A stretch of DNA of 64,000 nucleotides, taken from contig JANFOG010000015.1 in assembly GCA_024336345.1 (NCBI GenBank), positions 372,001-436,000 on the forward strand. Direction: 5' to 3'. This stretch comes from Mariannaea sp. PMI_226. Taxonomy: Eukaryota; Ascomycota; Sordariomycetes; Hypocreales; Nectriaceae. The notes under the pieces are model-generated. The model did not search any database. It was not told the origin of the DNA and saw only the letters and a program-made list of their open reading frames with translations. Positions within the stretch are counted from its first letter, which is position 1. Each line of letters starts with the position of its first letter. Positions 47,060-56,179 of this stretch are shown here, one piece after another. The translations under genes were made by a program, and so were the position numbers.

Positions 47060-48566
47060 TTAGAATCGATTACAGCATAGAATATCGCTAATCTTCGGTT
47101 CGTCTTCAATCGTATATGAAGATATGATAAAGAGTAAACTCCTTGCATATGCAGCAGCCGCCATTGCGGCATAGCCCTGCCACTCCTCGTTGTTGTGGGA
47201 ATCCGAATAGTCGCTTATACCGCGTATAACTAGGCAAGGCAAGTGGGTCATCAGCCCTGCCGTCGCCCTGTCAAAGCATATAATGACTTCTTCTGCACTG
47301 AGCCAATCCCTAACAATAGCATTGTTCATGACTTGAGCTCCTGAAGCGATAAGCCCAAAGTGAATTTCAGGCTTATCCTTATTGTGAGTTCGTTCATATC
47401 GCAGTTCCAGCTTAGATGGGTCGGTTCCACAGGCTACTGCACAGCTTGAGGCGCCTATAGGATGCACAACTCCAGACTTATACAGCCTGTCACTGCTTGA
47501 GTGTGGCCGCCAATATCTGTGGCGCATTGCCGGAATCCTCTCGATGGCGCTGTTAATATACATCTCAAGCAGATTTTCAGAAATCTGATTGCTTTCTATG
47601 TGTCTCTTTACCGTCGCCTAGAGAAGTTCACCTGGTTGTGTCAGAAACCCGATCGGCTCGAAGGGCTGACCTTTAATCGTTTTGTGGACGTCGTACTTGA
47701 CTACGCTCTCAGGAAAACAAAACGCGATATCACCCAGACGGATGTCATGCTTTTGACTTGGCGCCCCACCACCAATGCCGACCATCAGAGCGAGTCTAAT
47801 ATTGGGAAAACTTTGCATCATACCTCTCACGACAGCAGGGGATATGGCATCTTCCCAACCGGGAGTGAGGGCGATAACGACATTGTGTTTCCCCATTTCG
47901 CCCAGTCTATACGTATTTTGGTCACTGGGCGATCGATATTCTGGTCCGTCATGTTCCTCATCGAGAAAGGCTTGTGCGGCATAATACTCCACGGAAACGG
48001 TGCAGATACATATGATGGTGTACTTGTCATTTTTGGAGCGTTTTTGGAAGTATGCCATCAATTTCTCGTCTTTGGCGTGACCCTGATATTCAGGCGGACC
48101 TACCCGCTTATAATACGGCGGCAGAGAGAGGGGGAAAAGAAATTCCCATTCCGACTGGGCACCAGTGGCGGGAGGGTATACGGGGTCATCATGGGATATT
48201 GGCAGCTGGTCCTCTGGGATACCGGCTGTAGATCCGAACATAGCATTGAGGCTTAACCATTCAAACGCAGAGGTCTTCTCTCGATCCTTGCAGTCGCACG
48301 AGTCTCCATCGCAGTACAGACGGTTACTGCTGTCGCTAAGTGAGTGACTGGATATACTATCATGTTCTTTGCCGCTTGCCTTCCTTGTGGAGTCTGCGAT
48401 GCTTTCTCTGTCTCCTAGATCGTCTCCAACGTAAGAGAGAGAGAGGAAAGCTACTGATTTGAGATGCTGGGCGATGTGTTCCCAAAGAAGCCTATACGGC
48501 CTCTCTTCCTTGCGCCTCTCGACGTCTGGTGGGGAGCAGTCGCAAAGTGGGCACACGAAGGGGTCC
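47060..48566 (-). pseudogene. zinc-finger/PNP_UDP NLR-head gene remnant
   Basis: The remnant starts after an acceptor (TCACTAG at 48567) with a C2H2-like zinc finger (CPLC...HIAQH followed by LKSVAFLSL), then a PNP_UDP nucleoside-phosphorylase-like domain (TIICICTVSVEYYAAQAFLDEEHD, MVGIGGGAP, DIRLGDIAF, HFGLIASGAQVM, VIRGISDYSDSHNNEEWQGYAA). This head is common on fungal NLRs, where it is followed by NB-ARC or NACHT and repeats; here the frame ends soon after KISDIL. An in-frame TAG at 47618-47620 interrupts the domain, with homologous sequence continuing in the same frame. The site that usually reads EMEAAGL reads DRATAGL, losing the ribose-binding Glu. A 47-nt intron over the stop is conceivable but would delete conserved sequence. 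Upstream exons were not found. Confidence 0.78.
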
Positions 48567-48985
48567 CTAGTGATTTAGTCGAACAATCTCTACGGGTTAG
48601 CAGGCATCATTGAAAAGTCTCCAGACCGGTCATTCACGAAAGAAAATGCGTAGCAAATACCGGCTTGTATTTGCACAAGACTTCCTCCGCCAATTCCACG
48701 ACTGGCGAGCAGTTGTTTTGCCCCATCTTGGAAGCGCCCGCTCTTCTGGTCTCATCCCGATATTGTGTCGACGAGTGAGCGCGCTGAAGGTCGGCTTATT
48801 ACTGACGCTCCATTATGTACATGACACGGGCCCAAAGATGAAGGTCTGCGTTAAAAAACCGTATTGGCGCAGCCAAGCTAACCCTCTCAACGGTCGACTG
48901 TATCTTCTTAGAAAAGACAGCATCATTTCTTCTCTCTGGCAGATGCCCAAAGTTGCGTTCTACGCCCCTGGCAGTCGTATATCTA

Positions 48986-49715
48986 TCCCTTTGGGTGTGC
49001 TAAAGCAAGTGGAGCGTATCTATCTCCATATTTACTCAAGCTCACTGAAGTGACATTAGGTAATCGCATAAAGCCAATAGTAAAGCAATCTAAGAGCTAT
49101 TCTTCAAGTTCCCTTTAGGTGTGATAAGGCAACATTTTGGTACCGGATCATGGATGTTGACCAATAAGACTCCACAAGATAAGAGGTACTTGTTTTGCCT
49201 GCTAATTAAGCCTATAATAGAAGTACCAACAATCGCTCTTGATACATAATGCTACATTATATTGATTATATTCCCAATGTGTTATTCGTTTAGAGAAAGA
49301 TGCAACCAGTAGGTATTATCAGCTGGCTATTTCTACGGCTGCCTTTAATATAAATAAAATACTCTTCATTAAATATATTCACAGCTTGGCCCATTATGCT
49401 GATAGTTGTAGCTTGTGGTATTATTAATCTTTATTCCGATTTTGTTAGTAAACACACTGTAATTTTGAACGCAACCTCATGTATACCCAGGATAGCACTC
49501 CTGGCTAACAGGGGTGGGGTGGAAATCGGTACAATAATGCAGGGCTATAACGATTCAGGTTTATAGCGATATCTCCACAATACACTCTCTGGATATATCT
49601 TTTTGCCCTTTACAGATTAGAATAGGCGACATTTAGTGAATAATCAAGCATCTTAGATTTTATAATCAGTATCCCTGCTCGATACTCTCCACTTGCCTTA
49701 GCACACCCAAAGGGA
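48986..49715. mobile_element. MITE-like or deleted DNA transposon, 730 bp
   Basis: Left end TCCCTTTGGGTGTGCTAAAG and right end complementary to it over about 35 bp with two mismatches. TA flanks both ends (48984-48985 and 49716-49717), as for Tc1/mariner-type insertion. There is no transposase frame. The interior is AT-rich and contains a second, related left end at 49110. Confidence 0.75.
49110..49240 (+). repeat. diverged left end of a second MITE copy
   Basis: TCCCTTTAGGTGTGATAAGG followed by CAACATTTTGGTACCGGATCA matches the left part of the 36519 element (TCCCTTTAGGGGTGGTAAGG, CAACATTTCCGTACCGGATCA). Similarity fades after about 130 bp. No matching right end was found, so it is a truncated copy nested in the 730-bp element. 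The right limit is approximate. Confidence 0.6.
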
Positions 49716-50681
49716 TAGGAGATCTGACTGCAAGCCAATGGTTATGGCGCTAGCCAAGATGCCTCACTGTTTGGTTTGGCGCAGAGAGCTGTCAAAATCA
49801 TCTTGCAAAAGCTAGGTTGTCTAACTTTGCGAGTCGACATTACAGTATCGTCCTTGGAGGGCTGAGGCAGCAAGTTATGTACTGTCCGTTGCAAGCAGCG
49901 GGTCTTCCATTGGTACTTTGATATACCTAATGTACTCTATTATCTCATGCCAAATATCTTAATAGGCATTTGACTCTTCTCGCAACTTGAGCAATGTGTT
50001 ACGGGATGTTAATCTAGGTCAGGTCGTGATACAAGGAAGCAGAAGGAAATGTGATAAGTCAATAGGAAAAAGTACTCTTGAAGATAAATTTCCGGATATG
50101 GAATCATGTTCTTGCCATCGGAATGAAACTTGCCGTATGGCACGAGGTACCATGGTAGACATTTGTGGATTCTTTTGGTGTTTCACCAACAGTCGGTAGC
50201 ATAGCCCCGCCAACGTGACATGCCTTTAGGCCAATATGCCAAGCGCTCGGCGACCTATCGCCAAGGGGTCGGCATTTCATTATAAATAAGTGGAGCATAG
50301 ATTGGATTGGATCCAATCGGGGTCCATTTTTATTGTCAGAAGTGGAGCTAGGGTTAGGTAGAGAAGGTAGAAAAGCTCAGTTGATGTACCACCCGCCAGT
50401 AATATGTCCAGAAAAAAAATGGTACTACTGTATGTAGATTTTAGAGGCATCACGAAATTGCTCATATGTATGAATGGCATACAAAGTCCCAAGTCTATGC
50501 GCTTACGTGTAATCGTTTGATAGTAATACTCCTGAGTTTCTATTGTCTAGCAGTCTTATTACTTCCCCGTGACGCCCAGTAACTTTTTTTAATGTGTATT
50601 CTTCTTTGAGTATTCCCAAAGTGTCAAGTATCTTGTTTTGTTTCTTGTTTATAATATGCCAACAATCAACCATCATCAACC

Positions 50682-52220
50682 ATGCTAGTCTCCAACCCTT
50701 ACCGCCTGGTCTGCATTTTAATTTTACTTCCACTCGTTGTTTTTTATTTTCTCAGTCAGTCCGAGAGCGTGTGGGATTCTATAAGCAACTGGTCGAATGC
50801 CTTTGTAGATGACAATGGTGTTCTATGGTCATCACCTTCGCTCGAAGGCGTCTCGGCACCCACTTCCGAAGGCGCTTCATCAGCCACCCTCAAAGGCACT
50901 TTATCAGTGACAGTGACATCTGAAGATCCGGCATCAATTACTCCGGAAAGCTCTACATCGGTATCGGTTACTCCTGAAGGCTCTTTAACAATCACGTCCG
51001 AACAACCTCCTTCGACTACTACTCCTGACAGCTCTGCATCGACAACGCCCCAAGATCCTGTTCGCATCAGCATAATCGAGTCGGTCGGCACGCACGATGA
51101 AGTTACTGCCGCCCTCGTTCACTCCTTTGGCGGCTACCCAGATGCCGAGCTGCGGCTTTACCTCAGGAATCAGCGTTTTGGAATCGATGCCATCATCTCT
51201 AATCTTGACCTGACCTCGCCAATTATCTCCATCAACCACTCCGACGTATTTTATACCGATGCCCACAGCCAGCCGCCGCCTGAAATTCTTGTATTGACAA
51301 CTTGCGTGCTCGACATCCGACACTCATCAATGGTAGAGGCCCTTGACTACCTCCTGTCCAGCACAACAACACACCTCTTTTGCATAATACACCATGCCGA
51401 TCACTGGGAAGCGGGCGATTATGTGGATACAGCCCGAAAGTGGGTTGATCAGGGCCGTCTTGACTTTATTACCTTGAGCCAGCATACGAATGACTTTTTC
51501 ACTACACGAACGGCACCCAAGTGGAATTCGGACTTCAGTATATATGGCGTTACGAAGCCAGGGGTTGTAGTACGAACATTCCCACCCGTATTCCCTGTCG
51601 ATATTGCAGAGTCTGATGCCGTCATCTCCGGAGAAATATCACTGGCTATGCAGGGCAACTATGAATCTCAGCGTCGTGATTATGATGGCATCTTCCGTGG
51701 TCTAGGCCAGATTATGGCCAAGGCAGCTAGCAGTATACCAACGTCTAATGATAGCGAAAGTACGGTGATATTACACCTCGTGGGCCATGGAAATCTGCCA
51801 CAAGTACCCAGCGAAATTGAGGCTAATGTTATATTTGACCACGACCTATCTTATCCCGATTTCTACAAGCTCTTGTCGCATGCTTTCGCTATCCTACCAG
51901 CTTTTGCCAGTGATGGATACTATGATCGCAAGGCGTCATCATCCGTTCCCGCAGCACTAATTGCCGGCTCACCTCTGGTTGCTAATGAGAAGCTGCTGGC
52001 AGCCTACTCATACTACCCTCGTGAGGCGGCATGGGTAGCCAAAGAGGATGAGAAGGAGCTGGACGTTGTGGAGAGAGTCATCAATGAACACGAAGAGTAT
52101 CTAAAGAAGAGATCAGCCGTCAGGGCTGCTTGCAGGCAGCTGGCCGCTGAGAATCGGATCAATGTGGCCAACTGGATAAAGGCTGCTATGCAGTGGGCGG
52201 CCATGTCAGCTGCAGAGTAA
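50682..52220 (+). CDS. type II membrane protein, glycosyltransferase-like
   Basis: Single-exon 512-residue protein. Residues about 8-25 (YRLVCILILLPLVVFYFL) form one N-terminal membrane anchor, typical of Golgi type II enzymes. A Ser/Thr/Pro/Glu-rich stem of about 90 residues with degenerate repeats (VTPEGSLTITSE, ITPESSTSVS) follows; it would be O-glycosylated. The globular part has alternating strands (ILVLTTCVLDIRH, HLFCIIHHADHWE, TVILHLVGHGN, FDHDLSYPDFYKLLSHAFAILPAF) and an ending like the C-terminal half of GT-B glycosyltransferases (SSVPAALIAGSPLVANEKLL). The fold assignment is by pattern only and substrates are unknown. Confidence 0.68.
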   Translation: MLVSNPYRLVCILILLPLVVFYFLSQSESVWDSISNWSNAFVDDNGVLWSSPSLEGVSAPTSEGASSATLKGTLSVTVTSEDPASITPESSTSVSVTPEGSLTITSEQPPSTTTPDSSASTTPQDPVRISIIESVGTHDEVTAALVHSFGGYPDAELRLYLRNQRFGIDAIISNLDLTSPIISINHSDVFYTDAHSQPPPEILVLTTCVLDIRHSSMVEALDYLLSSTTTHLFCIIHHADHWEAGDYVDTARKWVDQGRLDFITLSQHTNDFFTTRTAPKWNSDFSIYGVTKPGVVVRTFPPVFPVDIAESDAVISGEISLAMQGNYESQRRDYDGIFRGLGQIMAKAASSIPTSNDSESTVILHLVGHGNLPQVPSEIEANVIFDHDLSYPDFYKLLSHAFAILPAFASDGYYDRKASSSVPAALIAGSPLVANEKLLAAYSYYPREAAWVAKEDEKELDVVERVINEHEEYLKKRSAVRAACRQLAAENRINVANWIKAAMQWAAMSAAE

Positions 52221-52703
52221 TGTATCTTAGATAAGAAAGGAATTGTTGACAGGACTGAAATTAACGCGACAGCGCATTCTTATTTTTTTTTTAATTTTTT
52301 TAATTTTTTTTTTGGACGGGGGTGTCCTCTTTTTCATTACTGTATCATATATTGACTCATGGGGCGGGCTGGGATCGCTTGTTTAGGCTACATAAAATGA
52401 CCGACGAAATGAAAGACGGCTCCAACTTCATGAATCAGTACAGGATGTGTCATTATTAGGATGTGGCAATCAACTCGGAAACAGAAGTCAGTCGCCGAGG
52501 GCGACGGGGGCGAAATATTATTATTATTTTTGTGATAACCATTTACCCAGGTGTGCTCATGTACCCAACAATCCCTATCTACCTAAGATCGACAAACGTC
52601 CCCAAAAGTCTCCTTCAGTTTTCAGACAAAGGGAATAATAATAAAAGACACAATGCTGCACACAATATCGAAAGAAACCTACTTCAGCCTTTCGAACCTT
52701 CAT
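52221..52703. other. convergent 3' region
   Basis: Contains a T-rich run (52281-52313). No coding region supported. Confidence 0.55.
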
Positions 52704-54215
52704 TTACTTCCGTGCCTTTTTTGCTGTGTTGTTTCGCCTCGCACTCCCGCTCGACTTGGCCTGTCGCTTCTTATTGCCACGGCGTTGACCACGTTCATCT
52801 TGCCTTGCGACTGAGTTCTGAGTGACGGGCGTGTCTGCCTTCTCACCTGAGTCCGCTGTTGGCACTGGCACCTCAACAGTTTGATTCTGTCGTCCCCAGT
52901 ATTCCAACAAGTCCTTCTTCAAGGCCAACGAATTCTCCTCAGCAAAGGTCTGAGCATTGCGTACTACCTTGCAAGCATGGCTAAAAGCTTGGTATGAATC
53001 TAATGGGTGCAGCGAGACTAAGGTAGTCTGGTGATATTTGACACAGCCGTCTTCCTCAGTGGCATGATGTGCAAAAATGTGAAAATTCTCGCCGTTACTG
53101 GCAAAGGTGAGCACTTTGGCCTCAGAACCTTCTTCGTCAGTCATCCTAGAACCCCTCTCTCTGAGATACTTAAGGGCTCTGTTTCGGGCATAGACGAGGC
53201 TAGCTCCAATTAATGCAGTCTGCTGTTCTGCCCCTTGAACACTTATGTTTTGGGCTTTGAATTCTCCTGCGAAATGTGCAAACGCAATGCAGTTGGTGTT
53301 GTTTGGAATCGCGCCGGGGATGTCGTACCTCATTCGCCGCCCGTGTCGTGCGAACTCGGATGCCTTGAATCCCTCGATGTAGTCAGGTTGCGGCGTCTTG
53401 AACCCTCTGTTAAAGCTCAGTGATTTCGGAAACTGCGAAAAGGGAACGTCCCAGTCTGCTGTGTATGCTGATGAATCAGGCCGAGGCTTCAGTAGGCAAG
53501 TAGAAATATGATGGGATATGCCCGCTTCGCCCCAGACATCAAATACTCCTTGTTTAAATCTAAAATATGTGGCCTGGGATGGCACGGGAATCTCTTCAAG
53601 CAGGTCCACGAGCAATTCCATGGAAGGCTTTCCTAGGTTGAGAGTTGAGTCCGAGGCATCGGGGATGAGTACTCGCCGGAGCCGCCTTAGGAGATCATCC
53701 TGGTCGAAAGGAGGCGAGAGATCAGAACCATCAAGGCTCGGTTGTGATACGCCAAGTCGCTGAAGGAGAGCTTCCCGATTGGAAGGGGGGTCGGAATTTC
53801 GAGGGTTGAGTAGGAAATTTTCCGCTGCTAGCAGCTGTAATTGGCCATGATTGGCTGCACTTGTCGTCGTTTTCGGTTCGTAAGCAGGGTCATAATCAGA
53901 CTTGACTGTCGTTGTACTAGACGACTGATTTGATCCTTGGAGGCCATTCATATTGTTCAAGAGGGCCAAATTTCTTTTAGTCAACGGTTGCCAGCCATAT
54001 AGAATGTGAGGTCGGGTGAATGTGGTGTCGTCTGGGTCATCTTTGTGTTGCGGTGGAGGTAGGGACTCAAGTTGTCGGTCTTTGCGTTGCTCTTGCTCTC
54101 GAGAGTTGCCAGCGTCGCACGAAGTGTGTTGTTGATCGTGTTTATATGTGTTAACCGGCGGTGAGAGGTTGGAAGCAAGTTGCTGAGGGCGACGAGGGCG
54201 AAGATTGTATCTCAT
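52704..54215 (-). CDS. DUF7924-type protein with PD-(D/E)XK-like motif
   Basis: Single-exon 503-residue protein of a large fungal family of unknown function (DUF7924-type, by recall of its GVFDVWGEAGISHHISTC and DIPGAIPNNTNCIAFAHFAGEFKAQ patterns). Residues 1-170 are polar and probably disordered, with a basic start (MRYNLRPRRPQQ). The conserved part carries Pro-Asp at 277-278 in QPDYIEGFK and E318-x-K320 in GEFKAQ, spaced like a PD-(D/E)XK nuclease core. The C-terminal 50 residues are Lys/Arg-rich (KKRQAKSSGSARRNNTAKKARK), a likely nuclear signal. Nuclease activity is inference. Confidence 0.72.
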   Translation of the reverse strand: MRYNLRPRRPQQLASNLSPPVNTYKHDQQHTSCDAGNSREQEQRKDRQLESLPPPQHKDDPDDTTFTRPHILYGWQPLTKRNLALLNNMNGLQGSNQSSSTTTVKSDYDPAYEPKTTTSAANHGQLQLLAAENFLLNPRNSDPPSNREALLQRLGVSQPSLDGSDLSPPFDQDDLLRRLRRVLIPDASDSTLNLGKPSMELLVDLLEEIPVPSQATYFRFKQGVFDVWGEAGISHHISTCLLKPRPDSSAYTADWDVPFSQFPKSLSFNRGFKTPQPDYIEGFKASEFARHGRRMRYDIPGAIPNNTNCIAFAHFAGEFKAQNISVQGAEQQTALIGASLVYARNRALKYLRERGSRMTDEEGSEAKVLTFASNGENFHIFAHHATEEDGCVKYHQTTLVSLHPLDSYQAFSHACKVVRNAQTFAEENSLALKKDLLEYWGRQNQTVEVPVPTADSGEKADTPVTQNSVARQDERGQRRGNKKRQAKSSGSARRNNTAKKARK

Positions 54216-54768
54216 CTTTGGGATGTATGATAGAGAATTTTCGTTCTTTGAACAAGAAATCTGATTGCTGCAGATGTGAGATTGCTGTACTGCTGATATT
54301 TATTTGCCAGAGGTATCCATATAATGATGAGACTGGTGGGAGTGTTCAGGATTCTCTTTTCTAGTAATCAATTGGTGTCATATTCCTTTGTTCATTCAGC
54401 ATTTCTCAAGCGACACTCTCTCAGTAATCAGTAACATTTTCATTCATTGATTTGTTCACAGCACGGATGGCAAGCCACCTGTATTGAGAGAGAAAGAAGA
54501 AAGAAATACATGCAATGAACAAAAGTTGAACAAAGAGGTATCTATTTGACGTGTCATTGTCCTGTGGCGACATGCAAGAATCGAACAATATTTCATGGAA
54601 CAAACGTTCATAGAAGGGAAGATTCAAACCTCACGAACACAGTGATTTAAAAGCCAAGACGATCAATAAGCCTAGGAGAATTAGCTACAAAAGGAGCAAG
54701 TCAAAAAGCAACTCTCAGTACATTAGGTCCACTCATTGACACCAATGGCCTTCCAGAAATGGCAGCAA

Positions 54769-54802
<34 letters not shown>

Positions 54803-56179
54803 TTTGTTTGTATGTGACCAACTATTGATAACTTCTACAACCAATTTGCAGTCAAAATGACCAGTAAAAATTCATCGCCATCGCGATTGGATGGCTGGTA
54901 TGCATGCTGGAGAGGGTTGGCCAACGACAGCTTGCATTTGTTGCCGTGTTTCTTTGTTGCCCACTCAATATGCAACGGAGAGCTGCCGAGATTTTCTGCC
55001 GTTTCAACCGTTGCAAGCATTGCATAATCCCATCATGTGTAGAGGAAATCCCAGCCAGGAGTCAGGACCACATTTCAACAGTCTTTGCGACAATATTACA
55101 AACATCACCGCAGGGAAGCGAGCGGGGAATAGATATTCACATGTCGACCTTGCTTTACCGAGTTTGAAAGAAAGAATGCAGACGTCTCGCATAGGTAGTC
55201 TATATAAATAATTTGCCCAAGTACCCACGCCCATTCCCTCATTCACTGCACCGAATGCGACAGGGATTTCAATCGCATGATGGACCGCATGATGGATGCA
55301 TTGGTGTCTCCGTACAAAGTACATGCAATTGAAGCGATATTTTGGCTCTTGATGTATGGTAAGTAATTAGGATTGCATAGTAAATAGGAACAACTTGTTC
55401 CTTTTTGCCGCCCCTTGCGCATTCACATTCACGCTCACGCTCACGCAGATGCATCCATATCCACTCTTCTGTGCGTCTTGTCATTGTCTTGTGAATCATT
55501 GGCGAGCGATGTCGGACTTATGGAGAAGCCGCTCCCTGCATGACCGATTTGCCGATTATGCTCCGACGGGGACCAAAAAAAAAAGTCATCGTGGGACGTG
55601 ACTCAGCTTTACTTTCTCAATTGGATTTGACGGCGCCGAGGATCCGATTGGGATATCAGGGAAGGCAAATAGACTTCCTTACCTTGTATGGAACGCACTC
55701 TCAGTGAGTGTTTGCTGTTTTAATTATTGATTCTTCCTGCAATTCTTTCAGAGCGTAAACAACAAACAATCGTAAGAAACACGATCAAAAAAAAAAATTG
55801 ATGCACTTCAAACCAGGATTGATAAGTAGAATAAACATCGCAAAAATGCGTCACTGCGGGGTCAGTCCCCTGTTCTTTTCTTTGCACATCTGTGGGGAGC
55901 CAATCAGCAGCTTTTTCTTTCAACTGCGTTACCCCGCCATCGGAGGCACGTGATGACTACATCCCACTGTATTAATACCAGCAAAACTCTGCGCTTCATC
56001 ACCACCAAAACACCAGAAATCACATCGCCAGCATCTCTTCCCTCCCAATTAGATCCAATCGAGCTTCCATTCGAGCCTCTCATCCATTCAAACGATAAAT
56101 AATCACTTTCCCCCACAGAAAACCTCGCTTTCCCCCCGAAAAAACACACCTAGAAAGCTCTACGAACCCCCCCGCCATC
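54216..56179. other. intergenic upstream of homocitrate synthase
   Basis: No gene supported. Contains a GT microsatellite (54772-54799) and, in the last 250 bases, C/A-rich leader sequence of the synthase gene. Confidence 0.55.
54772..54810 (+). repeat. (GT)14 then (TTTG) microsatellite
   Basis: A perfect GT run followed by three TTTG units in gene-free DNA. Confidence 0.95.

Larger units (their letters stand above)
48567..50681. other. MITE-containing intergenic region
   Basis: Holds the 730-bp inverted-repeat element (48986-49715) and a related end at 49110. A 147-codon plus-strand frame (48610-49053) runs into the element and has no recognised homology. Confidence 0.5.

Noticed and set aside
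47605..47651. 47-nt intron removing the TAG in the PNP_UDP gene
   Set aside because: Donor and acceptor dinucleotides exist, but the sequence between continues the family alignment in frame, so a nonsense change is more likely.
48610..49053. 147-codon plus-strand frame
   Set aside because: It lies opposite the expected 5' part of the zinc-finger/PNP_UDP gene, runs into the inverted-repeat element and has no recognisable homology.
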